64,000 bases of DNA from Symmetrospora coprosmae. Taxonomy: Eukaryota; Basidiomycota; Cystobasidiomycetes; Symmetrosporaceae. The notes under the pieces are model-generated. The model searched no databases. It was not told where the DNA came from and was given only the letters and a program-made list of their open reading frames with translations. The position numbers were made by a program, and so were the translations under genes. How positions within the stretch are numbered: the stretch's first letter is position 1; each line of letters opens with the position of its first letter. The stretch is from NCBI GenBank assembly GCA_008802785.1, contig VUYT01000030.1, forward strand, positions 1 to 64,000, written 5' to 3'. This document shows, in pieces, positions 44,901 through 56,394 of this stretch.

Positions 44901-46466
44901 CTAGCTCTGACACTTCATCCCATAGTCTACGATCCATCGAGTGAGCTCCGCGATCATCAACGCGCTCGTCTCATGCCCGCGCTTCTTCTCGAGCACGACT
45001 CTCTTCTCCCCGTCCGGCCCAACCTCCAAGCCGTCCACAAACTCCGCGCTCGCATGCCACGGGACGAGCTCGTCCGCGTCGCCATGCAAGACGAGGATGC
45101 GCTTGCCCAGGTACGGGTTCACCCAATTGCGTGAGGTGTAAGGGACGCTGTCGGGGTCGATGCGCTCCAGAAGCGCGAGCAGCGAGGCTGGCATATGCGG
45201 CGCACTGTATGGCAGACCTGCCAGGGCGGCGCGGTGCCGCATGAGGACGCGGTATGATGGGCACCCTAGCATCGGGACGCCTATCGTGAAGCGAGGGTCT
45301 AGCGACCGCGCATGTGAAGCAATGCGAGTCAGTCGTGGTGGTAAACCCGGCGGGGGCGTTGGAAGCGCCCTCACCGTTCTTCAGTACGATCCATGCTGCG
45401 TGTCCGCCAAGGGAGATGCCGGTCACGGCCCACTTTGTGATACGCGCCTCATCATTGGGGAAGAGGAAGGACTCGAGAAAGTCGGCGAGAAAGCTGCAGT
45501 CTGCGGCCGTGCTGCAGGCCAATGAAAAGGTCAGTACGAAACCCCGCGCTAAGCTGAAGGGAGATGGCCTATACCCCGCCTGCATGGCCAACCTGAAGAA
45601 GTCAAGCTCAAGGGGGTCCATCAGCATCCTCTCCTCCAACATCAATTTCGAGGAAGAGCGCTAACATATCTTGGCCATGTTTAGGCTGTTCCAAATTATG
45701 CGGTGAGGTACGAGTGCGACGGGCAAGCTTAAGCTGAGAGAAGGCACCATATATGAGGGAGGGAATTGCGGAAACCCACGTTTCCTTCGGCCCAAGCTTC
45801 CTGAGCTTTCTGGCTGATCTTCCGCGTGCCATGGTTGCGCTGAAGGGAGGCGAAGCACAATAGCGAGAAGCCTGTCAGACCGTCCGTTCGGGAAGCGGAC
45901 GGCCTGCAAGCCAGAAACCATGGTCCTCACCTGATCAAAGCTCTGTAGATGCATGCATAGGGGAGGGATCGGCAATCAGTGGCGAACAAGCCAGAATGGG
46001 CGTGCAAGCTCACGACTATGAGCAGGCCGCGGAACTCTCCGGGAGCGGAGACCGAGTTTCTTTGGCCTTGCTTATCTACGCCTGCATTGCTGCTGCTGCT
46101 GGTGCTGCCGTTCTCATTCGGCTTGGCTTCAGCTGCATGGTTGTCATGGCTGGAGCTGCTGTGCGGGGAGGGAGACCGCAGGAGCGAAGGAAGAGTTCCC
46201 TCGTCGGCGAGGAGCCCAGCGTCCTTGTACGTCTTGTGCACAATGTGCTCTATCCGCTCTGCTGAGCCGAAGCTGGCCCGGCGCGACAGTCGAATGCGTG
46301 AGCTCTCGACCTTGACCTCATGGCATGAGATGATCGGCACGCCACACCGTCCATGCAAGAAGAGCAACACGACGGCTTCCTTCTTGCCAGACGCAAGGAG
46401 CTCGCTGAGGCCATAGACGTTGATCCACATACCCCCGAGGGGCATCTGCTGCTTGCTCGGCGTCAT
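44901..46466 (-). CDS. Alpha/beta-hydrolase with three microexons (365 aa)
   Basis: Serine hydrolase of unknown substrate. Seven exons: 46466-46014, 45942-45931, 45839-45780, 45685-45666, 45592-45575, 45511-45375 and 45298-44901. Exons of 12, 20 and 18 nt are needed. Joined, they give LLIVSFDQRNHGTRKISQKA and then HGQDMLAMQAGTAADCSFLA, matching the conserved fDqRNHG..HaqDM..GTa.D core. The catalytic triad candidates are Ser in GISLGGH, Asp in LHGDADELVPW and His in KRGHETSALM. No signal peptide or membrane helix. The first exon carries an internal Ser/Asn-rich insert; the stretch between HGRCG and SAERIEHIV may hide one more intron. It is probably cytosolic. Confidence 0.82.
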
Positions 46467-46730
46467 CGCAGTTGGGTGTCACGGCCAGTGACGCTGAGGG
46501 AGACAGACGGGGATGCGCGTGAAAGGGCCTCCGTACGAGTAGCTAGCTACAGGAGAAGCGGGATCCTTGCCGGGCTGCAGGAAGCCATACGTAGATTGCA
46601 GATGACATCGACACTATAAGAGAAGTATATGGACATCGGCGCAGTGACAGTCCAACTGTACACAGAAACCGGGAGCCGACGGGCAGGCGCTACAGGTGGT
46701 CCAGGGCGAGGCTAGAGGAAACAGGAATGC

Positions 46731-47911
46731 CTAAAGTCCAATATTGACAGCCACGCAGAGACCAAGAACGTTGAGCGAGAGGCCTTCGCCGCATGCGCAG
46801 ATTCCGTCGACCTGCAGCACGAGCGCGTCAGCGAAATCCGGATCAGAACCCTTCCGCACAGCAAAGCAAGCCCGCAGCTCACAAGTCTAAACAGGCCGGA
46901 AGATGAGCACTTTGGCTTTGGCATGCAGGCTCCGTCAACCACGTTGTTGAGGAACAGATTGCACGCGGACGTCGAGATGCACTTCGTGCGAGCTGGATTG
47001 AACAGGAGGCCGGCTGCGCAGCTGACCAGGTCGCAGACGCCAGTAGATAGGTTGAGCTTCTGGCCGGAGGCGCACACCTTGGCCTTGCAAACACCGCCGG
47101 TCAGTGTGTTGCGAAGCGGATTGCAGAGGCTCCGGTCGATGCAGAGTCCGGTCGCCAGATCCTACAAGGCAGCAAGAAGCCCGGTGGGCTTCAGCGGATG
47201 GGTCGGGTGTCCAAGCTGCGATGTACTTACGAGGATCTGGGTTGAAAGGCAGATCTTTGGCAGGCACACGCCCCCTTGAAGCACGTTGAGCTTGGTGTCG
47301 CACGCGTCTACAGCGATGCAGGCCGACTTCTCTGGCCCCGAGAAAACAAGACCGTCGGCGCAGACGCACAGGCCATCGGCGTTCTGAAAAGAGGATAAGA
47401 GTAAGCGGAGCAGCGTCTTCGTACGCGTGAAGCAGCTGCTCACGAGAGTAAGACCGTCAGCACATGGCTTCGGCTTGCAGATGGCTGAGACTCCCTTCCC
47501 CGACACGATGTTGGTGTTTGACGAGGTGCAAGCTGCTTTGGTGATGCAGGAAGTCTTCGAAGTATTGGCGAAGATGCTTCCCTCGACGCAGACGCAGAGT
47601 CCGTCGTCGTTCAAAGAGAGGGTAGCCGGGCAGGTCTTGACTTTCTTGCAAACGGGTAGGGACAGGAGGCCGAGAGGCAGGACTTCAACCTGCGCGCATG
47701 CTGAGACTGGCAGGCAAACGTTCGCGTTGAGGTCGAGGACGAGTCCAGAGTTGACCACAAGCCTAGTGAGGGGGTCTCGGAAGAGGCAGCTGTTGACTGA
47801 GCCTACATTTAGGCCGAGGCCCACGCCTGCTCCGACATCAATGCCCAGAGGTGCCGCAGAGGTGCCGGTCGCAAAAAGTGCAGCGATGGCGACTATGGCA
47901 GTCGAGAACAT
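46731..47911 (-). CDS. Secreted modular Cys-rich protein (326 aa)
   Basis: Family not recognised. Four exons: 47911-47444, 47383-47231, 47161-46883 and 46811-46731, all joined in phase 0. The signal peptide is MFSTAIVAIAALFATGTSAA. The rest is a series of related cysteine modules of the form GLCVC.G..F......C......C........G.C..K.C..G. Examples are DGLCVCVEGSIFANTSKTSC, NADGLCVCADGLVFSGPEKS, GVCDLVSCAAGLLFNPARTK and VDGICACGEGLSLN. Such arrays suggest a disulfide-rich cell-surface or matrix protein. Intron 1 (47384-47443) is 60 nt without stops, so an unspliced reading hides it. The phase-0 exon borders near the modules fit growth by exon duplication. The role is unknown. Confidence 0.8.
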
Positions 47912-48860
47912 GATTGGAATGATGCGGGAGATATGAAGATGGAGATGGAGACAAGGCTTAGAAGACTAGTGGCAGAGGCGGCTGGATGGGAGTTGGTGAA
48001 GGAGAAGAAGCAAAGAGGAAGCAGCAGCGCTCTTTTTGTGCAGAGAATGGATCGAGGTCAGGAGGTCAGGAGGTACTGGTACGACTTCTGACACTGCCAC
48101 AAATCAGCGTACGCCGGAACACCTCAGAGGCCCCTGTCAGCCCGACCGCGAAGGCATTGCAGTCGGGAGCATTGGGGGTCAGGGGCGCGCCGGGCCACCG
48201 GGCTCAGCATGCATGACTTGAGCAGCACTCTGCATGCATCAGGGGCTGCGAGAGTCTCGAATGACTCCTATGCGTCTATATCTCCGTTGACGTTGCGTTG
48301 GGAAGCACCTCTGGTGGATATAGTGGCTGTTCGTGTGGGTACGTAGCATTCGGCCAGGGTCTTTCCCAATCCGGTCGTGACATGTCCAGGAGTCGACGGC
48401 CCTCGACAAGCCAGGTTCTGACCCTGGATCTCAGAAGGAAGGGACGTCAACTGTCTCTTTAGTGCCAATGCTGTCCAAATCATCGCTCATTGGGCAGCAG
48501 CGTGTTCATGGGACAGCAGCGGGTCATTGCGATGCCGTCGGAGAGCAGACTTGGGTGATTCGTCCCTGGTTCCGCAAGACCTGGCGATTGACGGCAATTA
48601 ACCCAACCGAATGCATGTAGAGGAAGGTACGCCTTGGAGTGCTCTGAACGGTGGTCAACAGAAAGTGTGGTCGAAAGGCAGAGGTGGGCGAGGTCCGCTG
48701 CGACCGACGACCGAGAAAGGAGCGATGCGATCGGACATCTGAGAGCTCAGAGCAGACAATGTATTGCAGTGCGACAGGAGAAAGCCTTTTGCTGGGGATA
48801 ACACTCTCCATGACTGCACCGTTGCACGCGACCTGCGTGACTGCAAGCACGACTGCTAGT
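47912..48860. other. Intergenic, promoter of the Cys-rich protein gene
   Basis: Nearly 950 bases with only motif-free frames. The minus-strand frame at 48524-48913 overlaps the RING exon in another frame and is not supported. It holds the promoter of the secreted protein and the 3' flank of the E3 gene. Confidence 0.5.
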
Positions 48861-51800
48861 CTACTCTCGAGCGTGGACCGGACAGCTCTTTCCCCTCGAC
48901 AGCCAATTTCCAATGCACGCTTTGTGGAAGTGGCACAAGCAGCTCAGTCGCCCGATCTGATCCCCAGCCTCGTACGTCTCGAAGCAGATGAGACAGTCGT
49001 GGTTGACCAGGGGCGATGATTCCGGCAATGTGAAGACTGCATCCGGACTTCAGTGTATGAGTATGACAGCAACACATGATCTTGTGGACTCACCTAGATA
49101 GCGGCTGTCCGGGACTTTGACCCCAGAGCCAGAGTCAAGGCAGTCCTGTAGGTGCCGCTCCTGTATTGCGGCATCGCCGAGACCCTCAAGGCCCGTCCCG
49201 CATACCGGGCATTGATCGAGCTCCGAAGCGTCCGATATACTGCGCTGCATAGGATTCGCCACTTCAGCATCCGTCCCATCGTTGTCCGGAGGGGTCTCGA
49301 CTGTCTGTGACCGGAAGAAGGCAGCGTCGACTCCCGGAATCCCGGAAGGACCCGTATTTGACTGGACTGTCGATAGCATGATGTGGCAGACATCACAGCA
49401 CCTGTAGTAGGCACCGCCTTCTAGTTGGGCGATCATTGCAAATGGCTCGGATAGATGGCTGCCGCCTGGCTCGTTGACAACCTCGGACGAACGGAGAAAG
49501 TCTTGGTGCTGCGAGCAATTGGCACAGACGACAAGTCCGCCTGTTACCATGCGAGTACAGCTGGTGAATCAGCCTCACTGCGGATGCTTGGTGCTGCACG
49601 CGGTTGAAGAGGCACTCACACTTTCGGCAATGGTGTTTGCGCAGAAAGAAGGTGAACCTGCGGCTGCACCTTCTACAGTCATGCGCATTCTCGTCAGGTT
49701 CCCAGGGTACATTCGACCGCCTCAGCCGTCCGGCGCTCCAGCCGCTAGCCGCAGTAGCCCTGTTGAGCGCCGACAGCGACGCATCCCCGTTCCATCGGTC
49801 TAGTGGCGAGGATGTTCCTATAATGGAGGCAGGCAGGTTCGGCACCTCATCCGTCGGGACCCTGAAGTCCGGGTTGCGCGATATGAGCTGCGAGATGGAA
49901 GCTCGTTCCTGCTCATGCGGCGATAGGGGCGCAAAGCCGAGCTGGCGCGTGAGGGGACTGCCCACGCTGTTAGGAGTGCTGGAGCCGCTGGGGCTCCTCC
50001 CAGCCGCACCGAGCTGCGAGGAGACTCGCCGGAAGGGAAGGCTACCTCCATGCTGTAGTGGAGGGGAGGATCTAGGTGAATACAGAGAGCGGGAGCGTGA
50101 GGATGTCGAGATCGAGGCCGAGTCGTCATCAGACGATGAGTTTGCTCCTGGGTATCGGAACGGCACTATGATAGCCACAAAATCAGGTCAGAACGCCTGT
50201 CTGGTCCTTCGGAACCGCGCAGACTAACCTTCTTCTTCATTGTCGTCGCCGGCATCATCAGATTCCTGCAGGGCAGGCCACTCGTCCCTTAGATCCTCGA
50301 GTCTACGCTCAAACACCTGCTTCAGATCCCATGCCTCCGTCTTCCGACCTTCGTTACTATCGGTCTGCATGCCCTCCTGCAGCTCAGCGATAGCCCGCTC
50401 CAGCCGCGTAACCACACGTCTGACAGCAGCTCGATCGAGGCTTTGCCCTGCAGCAGCAGAGGACGAAGCCAATCCCCCGATGACAGTCCGCATACTGCGG
50501 ATCGAGGCGTCATCGCCTACGCTGGAAGACGATCTGAACGACATTGACGAGGCTGTCGATGAACCGGCAAGCGATACGCCAAGAGCCGGGTCTTTCTCCG
50601 AGAGTTCTGCCTGCTGCGTGGACCGCATTGCAGGCTTTTCGGTAGCAACAGACCGAGCAGGCTGCTTTCCGAGATGTGATCCGGCGAAGTACCTCGCGCG
50701 GTCGAGGTAGTTCTCCCCGATAGCTGTCGGTGGTGGCGCAAACTCAGACAGCGGACCACCTTCCGGATATTCGGGTTCTCGCGAATCGGCTACATCGGCA
50801 AAACCCCAATCCTGGACATCTGGCCGGCGCCTGAGAACTCGTGCCCATCGGCGCCGCCTGACCCACTTGATGCCCTTGCTTTTGCTCTCGCTTTGGGCCC
50901 TGCTGCGGCTGACAGGCGCTGAGGTGGAAGGCTGCTCCCCTGCCAGAAGCCGGATGAGGGCCTCGGGCATCTCTGACGTCCATCGCTCATCGGGCGTTGC
51001 GAAGGAGGGCGCGTACTGCCAGCCGGAGTCCGGGTCTACGTACGCGGGCGACAGATCGACGAAGAAGGACGGAGAGATGAAGAACCACGCTGGTTCGACG
51101 GGAACTTGCGCTGAAGGACTCGACGGTATGTGCAGGGACAGAGAGTGTGAGCTCGACGTGCTGGAGCTCGGCGACATCATGGTTGATGACGCTGCTGACG
51201 TGCCCGACGTAGGCAATCTCGCCGGTACAGGGGACAACGCCAGTGCAGAACCGCTGGCCACGCGCGAGGCAGGTGGTCGGATGCGCGCAGGGAGGGGCAG
51301 GTGCACAGGCGCATGCATGCTCGGCGGGTGGATCTCGGTCCGACGAATGGGAATGGCCTGTCCCGTGCTGTTCAGACCGTCCCAGGTCGGTGGCAGTTCG
51401 AAAGCCGCATGCCCATCGCGCTTACTCAGCGCTTTTGACGTGAAGACTGGCCTGGCCGCTGACGGGCCAGACGCCTCCGTTGGGCTAGTAACACCCATGA
51501 CCGCGCCTGCAGTCCCGAGGAGTGTGGCCTTGGCGCGTGTCTGCCATCGCAGATCCAGCCTTTGATTCTCGTAAAGAACGACTGGCATAGTGAGATGAAG
51601 CGCTAGCGGGTTGTACGGTATTTCTGGATGACGCGCGGTCCACATGCGAGCTTCGTACGCAGCGAGCGTGTCTGCAATGCCGAGCTCGAATGTCGCGACG
51701 GCCACATCGTAGGCTGTCTCGCTGTAATTGTTTCGCAGGAGCGGGTCGGGCGAGTGCCTCGCGAGGAGATAGCTGACAACGGGAAGGTGTCCTTTCGAAG

Positions 51801-52740
51801 AAGCGTTCATGAGGGGCTGCGAACGGGTAATATAGTCAGCTACTGTGCGCTGCCCCGTTTGGGCAGGAGCAGGATCTACCGTATAGCCTTGCCGGCTTCT
51901 GGCATCGACCTCGGCCCCATTCTCGCCGAGCCACATGATGACTTCGAGGTAGCCCTTTCCCGCAGCATTGTGCATGGCAGTCCAGCCCTCTCGGTCCGCG
52001 CAATTCACGTCTGTGCCCCCCTCATCCTCATCGACGGCTGTAGCGTTGTGCAGGTACCTCATGACATCGAGATGGCCCCGGTAGCTGGCCTTGAGGAAGG
52101 CGTTCTCCCCCTCGACATCCTCCAGATCTCGCACTGCACCCTCCTCCTCGGTGAGGTGCTTGACGACGGCTAGATGGCCGCGCGATGCTGCCTCGAGCAA
52201 GGGCGTTAGGCCCGACGATGTGGGCGAGTTGACGAGCGCGAAGGAGGACGGATAGTCTGGGTCGTCCTCCGCCTCTGCTTCCTCGTCGCTTCCCTTGTCC
52301 TCATGTACGTCGCCCACTCGGTCGAAAGGATGCAGCAGCGCGACGAGGCCGTCGAGGTCTCCGGTGGCGGCCGCCCTGCACACTTTGGCGCGGAGTGACG
52401 CCATCGAAATGGGCTTGACGGTACTTTGGCGTGTCCTCCTGGTACATTCAGGCTTGAGCGGCAATGTGCTAGGCCCAGCGCCGTTGTCGTCGGCGGTGTA
52501 CGGCGTCACCCCCGAGCGAAGAGGTCCAAACGACGAGCGGTCGCGCTGAGCGTCTTGGAACCCAGTCCAGCGCCCTGTCGGGGTTGCCTCTGGGTCCGAC
52601 TGCATCATCTTGGCTTGCGCAATATTGAGCGGGGCAGCTGTGAGGGGCCTGCTGGCCGACGTGGCCATTATCTGGCTGTGAGTATCGCCCTCGTCGTCAT
52701 CGCCATCTTCGTCCACGGAAACGTGATCTGCCGCCCTCAT
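48861..52740 (-). CDS. Ankyrin-FYVE-RING protein, candidate endosomal E3 ubiquitin ligase (1205 aa)
   Basis: Six exons: 52740-51880, 51816-50229, 50165-49620, 49540-49094 and 49036-48861, with the first intron being 51817-51879 (63 nt, no stop). That makes five coding exons in all. The N-terminal ankyrin repeats include GLTPLLEAASRGHLAVVKHL, GENAFLKASYRGHLDVMRYL, GWTAMHNAAGKGYLEVIMWL and, after removing intron 1, GYTPLMNASSKGHLPVVSYL. A disordered middle follows. The FYVE finger is WEPDENAHDCRRCSRRFTFF then RKHHCRKCGLVVCANCS, the PI3P-binding signature. A RING-H2 at the C-terminus reads CLICFETYEAGDQIG, LCHFHKACIGNWL and SCPVHARE. The combination points to ubiquitination at endosome or vacuole membranes, as in yeast Pib1 (FYVE-RING). 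The junction at 50229/50165 (gttagt..catag) fuses what otherwise look like two genes. Confidence 0.82.
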
Positions 52741-53340
52741 GGTCGCTGTTCGCGCATCTTGCGCCTCAGCGGGCTGCAGGTCGCGCAGACCAGCGTGCGT
52801 AGCTGTGGCCTCGCCTGCCGTGCCTGCTGGTCGCGGCGCTGGTATTGCAGTCGTGAAGGGTGATGCGGCCGACAGCGGGTCGGATCCCTCCTCCTTGACC
52901 GAATGCTCGCTACTACTGCGATTCCAGGAAGGATGAGCTGCAGGACGGGGGCGTCAAGCATGACATACTCACCTCGGCATAGCAATGCTGAGCCTGCGTT
53001 CGTCGCTGCTCAGTCTAAACGGGATGCGCTCGTCGGACAAGGGGCCAAAGGACGCGACGTCTGCGCCGGCGCCGATGCCTCGGTGGCAAAACGGACGAGC
53101 CTTCAGACCGCAGGATGTGCAAGGTGTATGTGCATTGCGACCGTGCGATCGCCGCATCCCATTGAATCTATACACTACATCCTGATGGAGTCTACCTTCC
53201 GTGATACAGAGCTAGAGCTGGGGTTGAGAGGTCAGAGGCAATCCAGAGTGTGGCTAAAAGTAACGTGTGAGACGGTAAGAAGAGGCGAAGTTTGTTGAAA
53301 GGCGATAGAGGCAGAGCAAGGCGAGCGAGGACACCATGTC
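52741..53340. other. Intergenic, promoter of the ankyrin-FYVE-RING gene
   Basis: No supported gene. A short upstream exon of the E3 gene could lie here. Confidence 0.45.
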
Positions 53341-56043
53341 CTACTTCTGCAGGTCGAGCTTACCCATCATCTCCTGCAGCCCGTCCTGCTCTGTGCTAGA
53401 GGTCGGGTTCGGGACGACCTGCAAGCTGCTCTTGCCGCTGAGGACTGCAGCGACTTTGGCCGGGTCCATCTCCCTCTTGGCGACAGACGCGCGCACCATC
53501 GACTTCGGGCTCGGCTGCTCGCCTGCGAATGCGTCCCAGAATGCGCTCGTCATCTTCTCGAGGAGCGTCTTCTGCGCAATAACCGCAATCTTTTCGACAA
53601 TAGCCGGGGCAGGCACCCCTTCTGCGCTCTGCGGCGGCGGCGCAGAAGGCGAAGCAAAGTAGGCGGGTCGCAGGCCGTCGAGCGAGCTCTGGGTGCCGTT
53701 GCGCGTCGCTTGAATGCCCGCGACGTTGTTGGCGAGCTTCGAGTACAGCTGGCCCCGGTAGTCCTGGAAGTTGTCGTTGCGGAGGAGGAGGTACGGGTTG
53801 GCGTCAAAGAACGAGCGGTCTCCAACGTCGACGAGCTGGTCCTTGCCCGCCATCGAGCGCGCGCGACTGCCGGCGCTCGGGGCACTTGGCGCCGACGACA
53901 CAAACTGCTCCCGAAGCGCATTGATCTGCTCGGGCGTGAGACCGTTCAATGCCGGATTCATATTCATCCTTGGCGCTGCCCACGGCTGCTGCTGCTGCGC
54001 TCGCTCCTGCATTTGGGCGAAGCCCGGCGCGCCGAAGTGGTTCAGGCCGCTCTCCTTCTTCTCGGAAAGTGCAGCAGCGGGCGAGCCGAGGCTGATCTCT
54101 GGAACAAATGTCGTGTGCACATCCATGCCGGCACCGCGGAAGCCAGACGAGAACGGGGAGGTCGTGTCCCAGAAGGAACTGCCGTTCGCCGCGGATAGGT
54201 CCTTGCGATAGTTTGGCTTTGGCGCGGGGACGCCGGCAGTGCGGGTGCTGCGGCGCTGGACGGTCGCAGGCGCAGGTGCAGAGGAAGTCGATGGACCCGA
54301 TGAGACGGGCGCGCGGCGCTGGTCGTAGGACACCTCGGTCTCAGCGTCGCCATTGGTCGACGCGGATGACGATGGAGGCGAGAGGGCCGGGAGGGAAGCC
54401 GAACCGTAGAGGTCGTCCTCCTCAGGCGAGAGAGCGTGCCCTCTTGCGCTGGAGCTGCTGCCCATGCGGGGCGAAAGAGTAGAGGTCGATGCTACGGGCG
54501 CAGCGGTAGCCGAGATCTTGCTGGCGATCGACTCCCAATTCTTCTTGAGCATCTCGATATCTGCTCGGAGGCCTGTGTTCTCCGACTGTATGAGGAAGCG
54601 TATTATCTAATCAGCTACTTGCTTGCTTGTGCACGCCCACAGCTGACTGAGCGAGCGCAGCTCACCCTAAGAGTGCCGACCTCCTCCTTGAGGACGTCGA
54701 TGATGCCATCCCGCTCGTTGATCTCAGCCTCGAGCGTGTCAATGTGCGCCTTTCTGCGGTGACGGAAATTCCTCGCCGATATCTTATTGCGTAGCTGGCG
54801 TTTCTCCTTGCTCGAGAGCTTCTCGTACTCTTCCTTGGACGGGCGATCCTCGTACTCTGGGACGGGAACGAGGGCGTGCGGGTGCGACTGGCCACCGTGC
54901 GCGGCAGATGCCGAAGGCGTGACGGCTTTCGTGCTGCGCGATGAAGCCTTCTTGTTTGTGGAGGAGGAAGCGGCTGCAGCACGCCTGCTTGCGCCCTTCT
55001 TGGTGGTGAGTCCCGGTCCGTCATGTCTCATGTCGTCCTCGTCATCCTCGTCAGAGAGCTGCTGCTGACTTCCGTCCTCGTCGCCCTCTGAGATGTCGTC
55101 CATGACTGTCTGGCTGATGGCCCGTCGCTTGTTGTTGCCAGTGGACACTGCGCGCTTCTTGGGCTGAGTGGCGGGAACGGGGGCGGCAGAGGCGGGAGGA
55201 GCCACAGTCACGGGAGGCAGAGACAGAGCAGCCTGCTGGTGGTAGTGATGCATGCTGTACTCCTCCTCGTCTTCGTCTTCGATCTTGGGCACGATCTGCC
55301 CATCAAGGAGGAAGCCGGGGACCACGGGCATGTCTGACCCGTCATGGCCGCCGTTGTTGAAGTTCTCGGATGATGCGCTCGTGGCGGTCTCGAATGCCGA
55401 AGGCGGCAACGCCGGCGACGTGCTCATGCTGTTGGCGTCGACGCTGTCTCCGCCGAACGAGAAGTAGCTGACGCTCTCTGTAGGAACCCCCTTTGATGAC
55501 GCCGATCCAAACGCGGCCGATGCGTCGGGAGCAGGGACGCCGCCACTGCCGGCGAAAAGGGCGTTGAACTGCTCGATGTCGGCCATCGATATGGTCTGCA
55601 TCGCCCCTGCTGATGTCGATGGTTGCTGCTGCTCCTTCTGCTGCTGGCTCTGCTGCATGTCGAGGTAGTACCTGCGATTGAGTGCGTCGATGGGGTCGTG
55701 TCGTCGGGTCAGTCAGCGCTGCGCCCACTGAGCGCGGATCGCGCAAGGAGGCACACGCGGGCGACGTGGCCCTGTCACCCTGCGCTGATCGACGTCGAGC
55801 AGAGGACACTCACTTGAACAGGTCCAAGGATGAGCTGCCATCGTCTACGATGCCAGGGCTGAGCAGTGCATTGCCGAACTGCTGCTGCTGCTGCTGCTGC
55901 TGCTCGTCGCCGCCGTTGATACTGCTCGCGCGGCTGCTGCTGCTGGCACTGGCGCTGCCACTGCCACTGAAGCTGTCAAAGTTGAGGTAACTCGACGGCG
56001 ACAGGGGAGGGAGCACTGTCTCGTAACCATACGAGGATGTCAT
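53341..56043 (-). CDS. bZIP transcription factor (826 aa)
   Basis: Nuclear DNA-binding protein. Three exons: 56043-55814, 55671-54666 and 54585-53341; junctions phase 2 and phase 0. It starts MTSSYGYETVLPPLSPSSYL. The basic region is SSKEKRQLRNKISARNFRHR (N-x-x-S-A-R-x-F form) and the zipper is HIDTLEAEINERDGIIDVLK, continued after intron 2 as SENTGLRADIEMLKKNW. Downstream are conserved patches PNYRKDLSAA, FWDTTSP, MDVHTTFVPEISLG and FDANPYLLLRNDNFQDYRGQ, a layout I associate with a fungal, mainly basidiomycete, bZIP group of unclear function. An acidic region and a lysine/arginine cluster (KKRAVSTGNNKRRA) precede the bZIP. PolyQ and polySer runs lie in exon 1. Confidence 0.9.
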
Positions 56044-56394
56044 GGTGTTGTGTGTGTGTGTGTATGTCTCCAATGTGGGTTGGTGTTGGACCAAGGGAGT
56101 CCGTTGCCCTCCCCCTTTTGCCCCTGACACTCCCCTCCCTGCCCTGCGGATCCGCGCCGCACCTCCTTCTCGGCCTCTTCGGGGCTGACGGGCTGACGAG
56201 GCGCTCGGCGGCCGAGGACCAGGACGACACCTTCGGAGATATCGGCCTTCGAGGAGCTTCCATCGAACACATGCACGCATAAGTATGAAAACATCATTCA
56301 AGGTCTGTTGATTGCTCATACACTTGCAGAACAGCAGCAGCAGTAGTGGCGACTCGGCAAGCAATCCAGCCCGCCTGCCTGCAGAAGCGCTCAC
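56044..56394. promoter_or_regulatory. Divergent intergenic region between the bZIP gene and the 225-aa gene
   Basis: 351 bases between two outward-facing ATGs. It contains a short (tg)n run at 56046-56062 close to the bZIP start. No TATA box stands out. Confidence 0.4.

Noticed and set aside
48524-48913. Separate 129-codon minus-strand gene
   Set aside because: Overlaps the RING-H2 exon in a different frame; the RING frame has all zinc ligands.
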